NCBI GenBank assembly: GCA_033794685.1
Contig: JARAYZ010000001.1
DNA: 64,000 nucleotides
Strand: one strand, 5' to 3'
From: Lentzea sp033794685
GTDB taxonomy: Bacteria; Actinomycetota; Actinomycetes; Mycobacteriales; Pseudonocardiaceae
How positions within the stretch are numbered: the stretch's first letter is position 1; each line of letters opens with the position of its first letter. Both the position numbers and the translations under genes were made by a program. Below, one piece after another: positions 1 to 8,268 of the stretch. The notes under the pieces were generated by a model. That model worked only from the letters and a program-made list of their open reading frames with translations. It did not search any database and was not told the DNA's origin.

Positions 1-137
1 ATGGTCTTCCTGGCGAACGGCGAGAGGTTCGGCAGCGCGCCCGCCAGCTGCAGCACGGCACCCACCACGAGGATCACCGCCACCGCGACCAGACCCGGCT
101 TCAGCCACCGCATCCCTACCAAGCTCATGCCGCGCAT
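1..137 (-). CDS. N-terminus of an unknown single-pass membrane protein (partial)
   Basis: The reverse strand opens at 137 with ATG. An AGGTG motif lies about 10 bases upstream, and further in-frame ATGs occur at 128 and 113. The frame runs off the window edge after about 45 codons. The visible part begins Met-Arg-Gly-Met-Ser, continues with Trp-Leu-Lys-Pro, and then has one hydrophobic stretch of about 20 residues rich in Val, Ala, Leu and Gly. That is typical of a signal anchor or uncleaved signal peptide. It is divergent from the TIR gene at 187. Nothing in the visible fragment identifies a family. Confidence 0.5.
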   Translation of the reverse strand, partial: MRGMSLVGMRWLKPGLVAVAVILVVGAVLQLAGALPNLSPFARKT

Positions 138-186
138 TGTGCGTAGTCACCTGCTTCCCATTACATGACAAGGAATCGCCACATCG

Positions 187-1521
187 GTGCGCTCATGTGT
201 CATGTCGCGCACCGCGGAGATCCCGGTACGGTCGCTCGACATGGGCGGCACCTTCCTCAACTACCGGCGGCACGACGAGCGCATCGCCTTCGTCCGAACG
301 CTCTACGCGCTGCTCGTCGCCGAGTTCGGGAGCGGCACCGTGTTCCTCGACTCCGCCACGATCGGGCACGGCCGCCGCTACCCCAACCAGTTGCGCCGCC
401 ACCTCGACCGGTCCGACGTGGTCGTCGTCGTGGTGCACGACGGCTGGGCGAAGGAGCTCAGGACCGACGGCGCGGACTGGGTGCACAACGAGATCAGGTG
501 GGCGCTCGCCGCGGGAAAGACGATCATCCCGTTGCTGCTGGACGGCGCGAAGATGCCCAGGGCGCACGAACTCCCGCGCACCATCCGGGAGTTCGCCAAC
601 TTCCAGGCCCACCGCACGATCGACGACCCCGAGCACGTCCGGCTGTGCGAGAAGATCGCCGGCGAACCGCGTCGCCGTGCCGCCGTCGGGCAGACACCGG
701 CGCGTCCGTGGGCGGGACCGCTCGCCGCCCTGCTCGGCCTCGCCGCGTTCGCCACGCCGGTGCTGACGCTGTCGGCGAGCACCAGGGAGGCCGCCGCACA
801 GATCTCCTTCGCCGCCACCGCACTCCTGGTCGTGGTGCTGTTCTCGGTCGGCGTGGTCTCGCTGGGCCGCAAGCAGATCAACTCCGCGGAACGGCTCGCG
901 CAGGACCTCGACCCGACGACGTACAACCTGCTGGTGGCCGCGCCGGGAGGCATCCTGCTCACCGGGTTCACCGTGGCGATCGTCTTCAGCTCGCCGGTCG
1001 AACCGCAGCTGCGCCCGCTGCTCGTCCTCATCGCCGGCGGCGGGGCGATGTACGCGATCTTCCTCGTGCTGGAGCAGTACAAGACCGAGAAGTTCCGCGA
1101 GAACCACTGGCCCGTGCGACTGAAGGAACCGGTGAAGCCCGCCCCGGTGCGCCGCGAGCTCGAACGCCTGTTGCGCAGGCAGGTGGCCGGTGCCGACCCG
1201 GAACGGATCAGCTGGCACATCACCCATCTCGAGAACGCCGCCGACGTGCTCTCCCGGGACGCGAGCAGGGGCCGGTGGACCTGGCTCACCGCGGACCACG
1301 CGCTCCCCCTGCTGCTGGCCACGGCCTGGGCCGCGGCGGCGGTCGGACTGATGACGTCGGCCGCGCTGCCCGCGATGCGCCTGTGGGTGCCCGCGATCGT
1401 GCTCGCCGCCATCGTCGTGACCGTCGGACTCACCGTCGAGGCCGCGTACCGGCGGCAGGTGTGGGTGCGCCGGCACGTCGCCGACGAGGTCCACGCCCAG
1501 ATCCAGCGCATCCAAGACTGA
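187..1521 (+). CDS. TIR-domain protein with multi-pass membrane C-terminus
   Basis: The 444-residue protein has a TIR domain at about residues 20-150. A strand containing FLNYRRHDE is followed by FLDSATIGHG and a hydrophobic DVVVVVVHDGW strand. A W-x-x-x-E motif (WVHNE, Glu near 102) sits where TIR NADases carry their catalytic Glu. From about 170 to the end there are roughly six hydrophobic segments around a cytosolic insert at 305-365. TIR domains in bacteria act as NAD-consuming effectors or as interaction modules; which applies here is not shown. The start is uncertain: GTG 187 has AAGGAA upstream, and ATG 202 or ATG 241 are alternatives. The stop abuts the stop of the converging FHA-ABC gene with no gap. 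Confidence 0.75.
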   Translation: MRSCVMSRTAEIPVRSLDMGGTFLNYRRHDERIAFVRTLYALLVAEFGSGTVFLDSATIGHGRRYPNQLRRHLDRSDVVVVVVHDGWAKELRTDGADWVHNEIRWALAAGKTIIPLLLDGAKMPRAHELPRTIREFANFQAHRTIDDPEHVRLCEKIAGEPRRRAAVGQTPARPWAGPLAALLGLAAFATPVLTLSASTREAAAQISFAATALLVVVLFSVGVVSLGRKQINSAERLAQDLDPTTYNLLVAAPGGILLTGFTVAIVFSSPVEPQLRPLLVLIAGGGAMYAIFLVLEQYKTEKFRENHWPVRLKEPVKPAPVRRELERLLRRQVAGADPERISWHITHLENAADVLSRDASRGRWTWLTADHALPLLLATAWAAAAVGLMTSAALPAMRLWVPAIVLAAIVVTVGLTVEAAYRRQVWVRRHVADEVHAQIQRIQD

Positions 1522-4131
1522 TCACCGCAACCTTCGGTTGAGCACGACCACCGCGAGCCAGGTGAAGAGCACGGTCAGAGCGGCGAGACAGCCCAGGTCG
1601 AACAGCAACCCGCTCTTCGTGTGCTGCCACAGGTCGTCCTTCGGCGCGAGTGGCGAGATCGCGGTCAGGTCCACGGTGGACGCTGTGGCGGCGAGTCCCC
1701 ACCTGGCCGGCAGGACCTTGGCCGCCTGCGCGGCGAAGCCGCCGTCCGCGAGGCTCGTGGTGACGCCGTTGAGCGCGACCTGCGCCACGACGACCAGCGA
1801 GGTGACGGTCACCGCGATCTTCAGGTCCTTGCAGCACGCGGAGATGAGCAGCCCCAGCGACATCGCGGCCACACACGTCGCCATGAGCCCGCACATCAGC
1901 TCCACAGCAGAAGGCATCGCCGTGACGGCGTGTTCGGGCGAGTTCCGCCACCACACGAACACCCAGGCGGCGATCGCACCCTGGGCCAGGGCGATGACCG
2001 CGAACACCAGCCACTTCGACAGCACCACGGCGGCGGTGACCGTGCCGGTGCGGTGCTCCCGGACGATCACGCGGTGCTCCTCGACCAGGTTGCTGTAGCT
2101 CAGCGCCTGACCGGTCAGCACGCACAGCGTGACCAGGATGCTCAACGCGGCCATCGACGCCTCCGCCGCCGGACCGGCGCGCAGCACGTCGTCCTTCGAC
2201 ACACCGGCCGCGATCACCGCGGCGATGGCCGCGATGACGAACGGCATCACACCCGCCACCCCGGAGAACGTCAGCACGACCTGCCGCGCCACCAGGATCG
2301 GCAGCTGGTGCAGGAACGCCCGGACCTTGCCCCGCTCCTTCTCCGGCGTTGGTTCGTCACGCGACGCCTTGGCCTCCCGCACCGCCTGCGCGGCCCGCGC
2401 GACCACCGCGCTCCCCCGGTAGTCCGCGATCAGCCGGTCGACCCGCTCCTTGTCCTCCTTGCCCTCCAACAACTTCATCAGGTCCGCGTAGGTGTCCACC
2501 TCCAACGTGCGCAGCACACCGTCCGGCGGTCCGCAGTACACCGGACTTCCCCCCGGCGCGAGGATCAGCACCTGGTCGGCGAGGTGCAGGTGCTCGGTCG
2601 CGTGCGTCACCAACGCGACCGTGCAGCCGCGGTTCGCGCACTCCGACAGCATCACCATGACGTCGCGGTCCATGCCCGGATCGAGCCCGGAGGTCGGTTC
2701 GTCGAGCATCAGCAACCGCGGGTTGCTCAGCATCTCCAGCGCGACGGACACACGTTTGCGCTGTCCGCCGGAGAGCTTGTTCACCGGTTTGCCGATGTGT
2801 TTGGTCAGCTGCAACTGATCGCACACGTCGCTCACCACGTCATCGCCCGAAGCGCGGTCGGACGGCCGGCGCAGCCGGTCGGCGAAGTGCAGCAGCGACT
2901 CCACGGTCAACGCCCGGTGCATGTCGTCGTCCTGCGGCACGAACCCGAGCCTGCTGCGCAACTGCTCGCGGTGCGTCCGGACGTCGAGCCCCTCGAAGAA
3001 CAGGTCGCCTCCGGTGTCGAGTTCGCCGAGCAACGCGGAGAAGAGCGAACTCTTGCCTGCTCCCGACGGGCCCAGCACCGCGAGAACCGTGCGTTCGCGC
3101 TGCACCAGCGACATCGCGGTGAGTCTCGGCCTGCTGTTGGGATCGTGGACCGCGGACAGGTTGTGCACGACCAGGTCGCACTCACCGAGCGGCGTGACGA
3201 TCAGTTCCCGCTCGTCCTTGCTGATCTGGAACCGGTGGTCGGCGATGTCGAAGACGGACAACGCGACGAGCACGGTGCGCCGGACCCGCTTGCCGCCCTG
3301 GAACGTGCCGTCGGAGTGACCGAGGTCCCGCAGCTCCCACCGGTCGCCCTTGCGCTCGACGACGGCGTGCTTCTCGGCGACCTGGTAGCCGTCGATGCGG
3401 ACCTCGCAGTCCTCGTGACGGCCGATGACCGTCCGCGGCTGCAAGGGAAAACGCCGGACGTCCGGGCCCTGCGGTTCCGGGGTGGGCTGGGGCGGTGCGG
3501 GATCCGGCGACTCCGGGCGCACCCGTTCCGGGTCGAGCCACTCGGGCAGGCCGGGATCGAGCCTGTCGATCCCCGACAGCGCCGCGGAGCCCCGTGGATG
3601 CGCCCGCACCAGCGCGCGCAGGTACACCGCGATCTGCCGGTGGGTGAGCCGGTGGATCCGCCGGCACCGCGCCGCCGCGACGGTCAGGTGCCGCTCGACC
3701 CGGTCCTCGACCGCGGCGATCTCCGCGTCCAGCCGGTCGAGGTCGGCCTGGGCGGACCGCACGGCGAGGTCGGCCTCCGCGACCGACTTCAGGTGCTCCC
3801 GGCCACGCCGCATCCTGACCACCGCGAGGCCCCGGCGTTCCTCACCGGGCCGCCGCGCCGTCAGCGCCTCCTCGGACGGCAGCACCTCGGCGCGGGTGAG
3901 CCCGGACTCGGCCCGCGCCAGCCGTTCGACGACGTGCACGCGGAACGTGCGCAGCCGCACCAGCTCCTCACGATCCACTGTGGACAGCGCCTCGTGCTCG
4001 ACGCGTTCCTTCTCGAACGCCTCGTGCGCACCGCGGATCAGCACCTCCCGGTGCGGGGTCGACCGCGCACCGGGGGTCGGGATGCCGAGCCTGCCGTCGC
4101 GCGTGCCGTGCCACCAGGCGCCGAACATCAC
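1522..4131 (-). CDS. FHA-domain ABC-2 type exporter, ATPase and permease fused
   Basis: 869 residues. Residues 1-190 are a charged coiled-coil extension followed by a Pro-rich linker. An FHA domain lies at about 225-300 (VIGRHEDCEV, then EKHAVV and DGTFQGGKRV). The ABC domain at about 320-560 has Walker A GPSGAGKSS (354-362), signature LSGGQ (453-457) and Walker B LLMLDEPTSGLD. The C-terminal 250 residues carry about six membrane helices of the ABC-2/ABCG type. The architecture is like mycobacterial Rv1747, whose FHA domains bind phosphothreonine and which is linked to envelope lipid export. This protein has one FHA, and the usual Ser of the S-x-x-H motif is Ala. It is the last gene of a four-gene operon and overlaps the lipoprotein stop by ATGA. 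Substrate unknown. Confidence 0.88.
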   Translation of the reverse strand: MMFGAWWHGTRDGRLGIPTPGARSTPHREVLIRGAHEAFEKERVEHEALSTVDREELVRLRTFRVHVVERLARAESGLTRAEVLPSEEALTARRPGEERRGLAVVRMRRGREHLKSVAEADLAVRSAQADLDRLDAEIAAVEDRVERHLTVAAARCRRIHRLTHRQIAVYLRALVRAHPRGSAALSGIDRLDPGLPEWLDPERVRPESPDPAPPQPTPEPQGPDVRRFPLQPRTVIGRHEDCEVRIDGYQVAEKHAVVERKGDRWELRDLGHSDGTFQGGKRVRRTVLVALSVFDIADHRFQISKDERELIVTPLGECDLVVHNLSAVHDPNSRPRLTAMSLVQRERTVLAVLGPSGAGKSSLFSALLGELDTGGDLFFEGLDVRTHREQLRSRLGFVPQDDDMHRALTVESLLHFADRLRRPSDRASGDDVVSDVCDQLQLTKHIGKPVNKLSGGQRKRVSVALEMLSNPRLLMLDEPTSGLDPGMDRDVMVMLSECANRGCTVALVTHATEHLHLADQVLILAPGGSPVYCGPPDGVLRTLEVDTYADLMKLLEGKEDKERVDRLIADYRGSAVVARAAQAVREAKASRDEPTPEKERGKVRAFLHQLPILVARQVVLTFSGVAGVMPFVIAAIAAVIAAGVSKDDVLRAGPAAEASMAALSILVTLCVLTGQALSYSNLVEEHRVIVREHRTGTVTAAVVLSKWLVFAVIALAQGAIAAWVFVWWRNSPEHAVTAMPSAVELMCGLMATCVAAMSLGLLISACCKDLKIAVTVTSLVVVAQVALNGVTTSLADGGFAAQAAKVLPARWGLAATASTVDLTAISPLAPKDDLWQHTKSGLLFDLGCLAALTVLFTWLAVVVLNRRLR

Positions 4132-5300
4132 TGCTCGAGGCAGGTCAAGGTCGCGACGACCTTGCGGTTCTGCGCGGCGGGGCCGGGCAGCAGCACGTCA
4201 CCGGGGCCGAGGTCGGTCACGTGGCCCGGCCAGTCCGTGCCGACTCCCCTGGTCGTGATCGTGTCGGCGGGAATGCCCAGCTCCACCAGCACCGACTTCA
4301 CCGCGGCCGCGCGCTGACCGGACAGTTCCACCCGGCCCGCGGGTGGGCCGACGCTCGCCGTGGTGCCCATGAGGTCGGCCCTCTGCTTCTTGGCGCGCAT
4401 GGTGTCCGCGAGCCGCTGCAACGTGGTGCGCGCCCCGGCCGGGTCGCGGAACTCGGCGCTGTCCGGCTTGAACGAGATGTTGTCGGCCTCGCCGAGCTCG
4501 ACCGTGCCGCACGTCTTCGGTTCCACGGGCTTCGGTGGCTGCACGACCGAGACGGTGGGCGACTCGACGGCGGCGGCCGCGGTCGACCCGTGCAGCACCT
4601 TCGCCGCGCAACCGCCCGAGGCCTCGACGACGGACTTCCAGACGTCGAACACGTTGTTCTGCCAGCGCGGGTCCAGTTCCGGCTGCGGCGGCGCGGTCAG
4701 GCCGAGCCCGACCAGCACCACGGACCGGCCCGACAGGTCGGGCAGCTGCTTCTCCTTCGAGAGGAACGTGGCGACCTCGGCGGGATCCGCCGTCAGGACG
4801 TCGTCCTCACCGAACCGCAGCGGCGCCACCGTCTGCAGGCCCGAATCCATCACCACGATCGTGCCGCCCGGCCCGACCTTCTGCGAGGCGATCGTCAACG
4901 CCCGCAGCACGTTCGCCTCCGGGGCCTGCGCGCGGATCTTGTCCCGGAACGCCACGGTCATCCGGTTCAGGTACTGCTGGACCTCCGCTGCGTCGGTGTC
5001 GGGGTTCTCCGCCGCGGCCGGCGGGTTCTCGGTGAAGACGTACTCCGGCTTGCCGTCGAGCCGCACGAGCGTGATCGGCTGGTGCGCCCGTGCCACGCCG
5101 GTCATCAGGTTGTTCACCGCCTCGGGCACCTCGGGCTTCGGCACGTTCGCCCGCGCGCCGACGACGAACGCCATCGGCTGGTCGTGGGACACCGTGCAGG
5201 GGACGAAGTTCGGGCTGGGGATGGCGGTCTCGGCGTCGCACGCGGCCAGTGACGGCACGAGCAGCGCGGCGGCGAGGGTGGCGAGCAGGCGGCGGTTCAT
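4128..5300 (-). CDS. OmpA-like C-terminal domain lipoprotein
   Basis: 390 residues. A short positive N-terminus and hydrophobic core end in the lipobox LAAC (Cys about 20), so it should be lipid-anchored outside the membrane. The middle region (about 35-240) contains a hydrophobic strand ending VVMDSG, resembling an alpha/beta fold, without a family I can name. The C-terminal 120 residues look like an OmpA/MotB peptidoglycan-binding domain: ISFKPDSAEF, then ELSGQRAAAVKSVL, TTRGVG and NRKV near the end. It overlaps its neighbours by four bases on both sides (ATGA), so translation is coupled to the FHA-ABC protein and to the membrane coiled-coil protein. A role linking the transporter to the wall is inferred. 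Confidence 0.78.
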   Translation of the reverse strand: MNRRLLATLAAALLVPSLAACDAETAIPSPNFVPCTVSHDQPMAFVVGARANVPKPEVPEAVNNLMTGVARAHQPITLVRLDGKPEYVFTENPPAAAENPDTDAAEVQQYLNRMTVAFRDKIRAQAPEANVLRALTIASQKVGPGGTIVVMDSGLQTVAPLRFGEDDVLTADPAEVATFLSKEKQLPDLSGRSVVLVGLGLTAPPQPELDPRWQNNVFDVWKSVVEASGGCAAKVLHGSTAAAAVESPTVSVVQPPKPVEPKTCGTVELGEADNISFKPDSAEFRDPAGARTTLQRLADTMRAKKQRADLMGTTASVGPPAGRVELSGQRAAAVKSVLVELGIPADTITTRGVGTDWPGHVTDLGPGDVLLPGPAAQNRKVVATLTCLEQ

Positions 5301-6394
5301 GCGTGCCTTCCGGAGGATCCGTTGGTGGAGTAGTCGTAGGGCCGTCGGTCCTGGGCGAGGATCGCGTCGGTGACCGACGGGTCACGGGCTTTTCCCGCCA
5401 GCAGCACCCGCGTGTACTGCTTGAGCTCCTCGGCGAACGCGAGCCGACGGGCCCGCTGCGAGGCGAGGACCTTCGCGGCCGCGTCCCTCGCGCTGATCTG
5501 GGCCTGCCACGTCGTGCGCGCGGCGCCGTGCTGGAGCTCGGTCGCACGGACCTTCTTGCCCGCCTTGCGGTTCGCGACGATCGCGGCGAGGAACGCGCTG
5601 CGGCCCGGGTGATGGGTGAGGTAGGCGCCGAGGCCCGCCGCGAGGCCGCTTCCCAGGTACAGCGCGAGGAAGAGCGCCGCTCCGGCGAACGCGAACTGCG
5701 AGTTCTCCTGGCTCGCGGCGGGCGTCACGGCGTCGAGCGAGATCTGGACCTTCGCGGTGGCCGGGGGTGGTGCGATCAGCCGCACCCACGCGGCCAGCAG
5801 TCCCATCGCGGCCCAGACGACCAGGCAGGCGGCCGCCGACTTCCACCTCCCGTCCCTGATCCGCACGCCGGCGAGGTGCGCCAGGTAGATCACCAACGCG
5901 GTGAAGCCGACGACGAGCATCACCGTCACCGACTGACGTTGCCGGCCGAGGAGGTTCACGACCTGGATGAACGCGGCGACGTCGGCCGCCGTCGCGCAGA
6001 CCAGGGCGATCAGGTGGAGGTAGAGCGACCGGGGACGGCCGCCGAGCAGCGGCTTGTCACCGTCGAGCGCGCTGACCGCGGCGGCCCGCGCCTCGTCGGT
6101 CTCGTCGAGTCGCTTGGTGTCCTGCTGCTTCGCCACGTCCAGCTCGTTCAGCCGGGTGTTCGCCGTGCCGAGCGGTGCCTCCGCGCGGGCCAGGTAGAGC
6201 GCGTGCTCGGCCTCGACGTCGGCCACCCACTTGTCCGCCCACGCGTTGATCAGATTGTCGAGCGGGTGCCCGACGGCCTCGTCGACCGAGTGCCGCAGGG
6301 CCTCGGCGTGCCGCTCGATCTCGGCGCGCGCGGCCGCCTCGTCCACCGAGGACGGCGTGAACATCAGCGACTCCGGCTCTTCCTGCTTGCTCAC
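5297..6394 (-). CDS. Membrane protein with flanking coiled coils (unknown family)
   Basis: The start is taken as GTG 6394, where GTGA overlaps the upstream stop, giving 365 residues. Residues 1-120 are charged and helical with heptad-like patterns (an ELDVAKQQDTKRLDETDEA stretch). Four hydrophobic segments follow between about 130 and 270, the last around FAGAALFLALYLGSGLAAGL. The C-terminus (280-365) is again charged, with many Arg, Lys and Ala residues. No catalytic motif is visible. Its place between a coiled-coil protein and an OmpA-like lipoprotein, all overlapping by four bases, suggests a scaffold or membrane subunit of the FHA-ABC complex. I do not recognise the family. Confidence 0.75.
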   Translation of the reverse strand: MSKQEEPESLMFTPSSVDEAAARAEIERHAEALRHSVDEAVGHPLDNLINAWADKWVADVEAEHALYLARAEAPLGTANTRLNELDVAKQQDTKRLDETDEARAAAVSALDGDKPLLGGRPRSLYLHLIALVCATAADVAAFIQVVNLLGRQRQSVTVMLVVGFTALVIYLAHLAGVRIRDGRWKSAAACLVVWAAMGLLAAWVRLIAPPPATAKVQISLDAVTPAASQENSQFAFAGAALFLALYLGSGLAAGLGAYLTHHPGRSAFLAAIVANRKAGKKVRATELQHGAARTTWQAQISARDAAAKVLASQRARRLAFAEELKQYTRVLLAGKARDPSVTDAILAQDRRPYDYSTNGSSGRHA

Positions 6395-7041
6395 AGGTCC
6401 CGTCCTCCCTCGTCGTCCCACGGCAGATCGGGTTCGCGCGGCGGTGTCTCGCCCGCCTTCTCGGCGTGGTCGCGGTGCGCGCGGGCGAAGTGCTGCCAGT
6501 AGCTGGCGATGCGGCGCGAGCCGTGCGCCCGCACCATGTCCGCCCGCAGCTCGACGACCTCCTCCAGTCGTTCGATCTCCCGGTCGATCATCGAGACGAG
6601 CTGCACGGCCTCACCGAGGGCGCGTTGCGCCTCGAAGTAGCGCAGCTCCACGTCCCGGCGGCGGGCGAGGTGCGCGGCACGCCGACGGCTCACCGCGAAC
6701 TCGGGCGGGTGGCGGTGGTCGGCCAGTCGCACCGGTCCGTCGAGGTCCGGTTCCTTGTCCGCCTCGGCGAGCTCCAGCTCCAGCCGAGCCAGCCGGTCGC
6801 GCAGCGCCTCGATCGGGCTCGCCGCGATGCTCCTGCGGTCGGTCAGCTCGATCAGGTCACACTCACCGTCGACCCGTTCCCGGCTCACCCGCTCGGTCCT
6901 GAGCTCGCGCAGCGCCTGCAACCAGCCCGTCCTGCCCGAAAGTCCGGCACGGCCGTCCCGGCGTCCGTGCCGGCCGTCGAGCAGCCGGTCGTACCAGCGG
7001 TAGAGGAGTGGTTTCGCGGGCGGCCGTGTCCAGTCTCGCAA
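6391..7041 (-). CDS. Coiled-coil protein related to the N-terminus of the FHA-ABC exporter
   Basis: First gene of the four-gene operon. TTG 7041 is preferred because GAGG lies about 6 bases upstream; ATG 7098 or GTG 7077 would lengthen it by 19 or 12 residues. About 216 residues, mostly charged helix with no membrane segment. Two stretches resemble the transporter extension encoded downstream: GRRDGRAGLSG compares with GTRDGRLGIPT, and IDREIERLEEVVE followed by RRIASYWQHFARAH compares with LDAEIAAVEDRVE followed by RRIHRLTHRQIAVY. The paralogy is seen by eye only. The simplest inference is that it pairs with the transporter through the shared coiled coil. Confidence 0.7.
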   Translation of the reverse strand: MRDWTRPPAKPLLYRWYDRLLDGRHGRRDGRAGLSGRTGWLQALRELRTERVSRERVDGECDLIELTDRRSIAASPIEALRDRLARLELELAEADKEPDLDGPVRLADHRHPPEFAVSRRRAAHLARRRDVELRYFEAQRALGEAVQLVSMIDREIERLEEVVELRADMVRAHGSRRIASYWQHFARAHRDHAEKAGETPPREPDLPWDDEGGRDL

Positions 7042-7221
7042 AGTGAACCTCGATGACGTGAAGGAGAATGCGCCCACTCGGGTGTCCACTACGACCATCC
7101 AGGTGGTGCATGTCGAGAAATGGTCACTGAACGCGACTGGACATTCCAGTCACATCGTCTGTCAGGTTGGCACGGCAGCTGTCATGTTTCTGCCCCGTTT
7201 CGATCGTCGAAATGGAGGAGA

Positions 7222-8187
7222 ATGCAGGTCGTGGACGATCTGGCGGCACTAGTGGCCGCAAACCTGCAGCGCCTTCGAAAGAACCTCGGTATGCGAAATC
7301 GTGACCTGGACACACGGCTCGATCCCGAGTTCTGCGAGCTGTTCGGCGCATCCGGCGACGAGGTCGAGGCATTGCGGCGAAAACTCACCGTCTACCTGGA
7401 GGAATTGGTCACGCGATTGCCCGCGGAACTCCAGATCGCCGCCCAGCAGGGCCTGAACATCGCGCCGAGCGCCGCGGACGTCAATCTCACCGACCGCATC
7501 GACGAGCTCGCGGTGACGCTCGTCTGCGACGCCCGCACCGCGCGCAGGCGGATCGACAAGGCGTTCGCCGCCCTCGCCGAGCACGCCGCGTCCGGGTCGG
7601 CCCTGCTGTCGGGAGCGGGCCACGGCGGCAACGGCTGGTACGTCGACTCGTTCGACGTGGTGCTGCGGCTCGACGAGGAGACACCGGTCGCTTACGAACG
7701 CAGGCGCATCCTCGTCACGGCCCAGACGCTCGACGAGATCGCCACCTCGATCGACGTGCCGCGGCACCCCGCCCAGGACGAGCGGATCGGGCTGCACACC
7801 GACATCTGGTTCGGCGGCCTGCTCGCGGGCCGGCTGCAGGAGTCGACCACGAACTTCCAGACGACGGTCCGATTGCCGAAACGTTTGCGCAAGCACGAGC
7901 GACACACGTTGGGACTGATACATCGGATCCCGCCGGGCCAGCGAATGGCACCGCGATACGTTTTCGTGCCGTATCGCAGTTGTCGCCACTTCAGAGTGGT
8001 GGTGCGATTCGCCGCGGACCGGCGGCCGAACAGGGTGTGGCGGCACGACGGTGTCCCGCACAGCGTTGTCGCGGACGGAGTTCCCTCGACACAACAACTG
8101 GCGCTCGATCTCGCGAATGAGACGAGTGCCGAGTTCGTCAACCTCATCGCCGGGCTTTCCTACGGAGTGCAGTGGGAATTCTCGTAG
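7222..8187 (+). CDS. Conserved-looking unknown protein divergent from the FHA-ABC operon
   Basis: 321 residues from ATG 7222, which is preceded by GGAGGAG at very short spacing. GTG 7231 is an alternative with better spacing. The N-terminus (LAALVAANLQRLRKNLGM) resembles the first helices of a helix-turn-helix regulator but no complete HTH is evident. A helical region follows to about residue 130, then a beta-rich C-terminal half with the segments GNGWYVDSFDVVLRL and APRYVFVPYRSCRHFRVVVRF. No signal peptide or membrane segment. Its 180-base divergent intergenic region is shared with the operon, so it may regulate or accompany it. Family not recognised. Confidence 0.72.
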   Translation: MQVVDDLAALVAANLQRLRKNLGMRNRDLDTRLDPEFCELFGASGDEVEALRRKLTVYLEELVTRLPAELQIAAQQGLNIAPSAADVNLTDRIDELAVTLVCDARTARRRIDKAFAALAEHAASGSALLSGAGHGGNGWYVDSFDVVLRLDEETPVAYERRRILVTAQTLDEIATSIDVPRHPAQDERIGLHTDIWFGGLLAGRLQESTTNFQTTVRLPKRLRKHERHTLGLIHRIPPGQRMAPRYVFVPYRSCRHFRVVVRFAADRRPNRVWRHDGVPHSVVADGVPSTQQLALDLANETSAEFVNLIAGLSYGVQWEFS

Positions 8188-8268
8188 CACCTACGCAGGA
8201 TGGAGGGACGGCACAACCGCGCGGAAGGGGTTTCCCGTTTCCTCTTCACGCGGAGAAACGAGGAACAG

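Noticed and set aside
7043..7252. A 69-residue forward-strand gene in the divergent region before 7222
   Set aside because: It overlaps the promoters of both divergent genes, has no recognisable sequence, and the GAAGGAG upstream of its inner ATG yields only a short frame.
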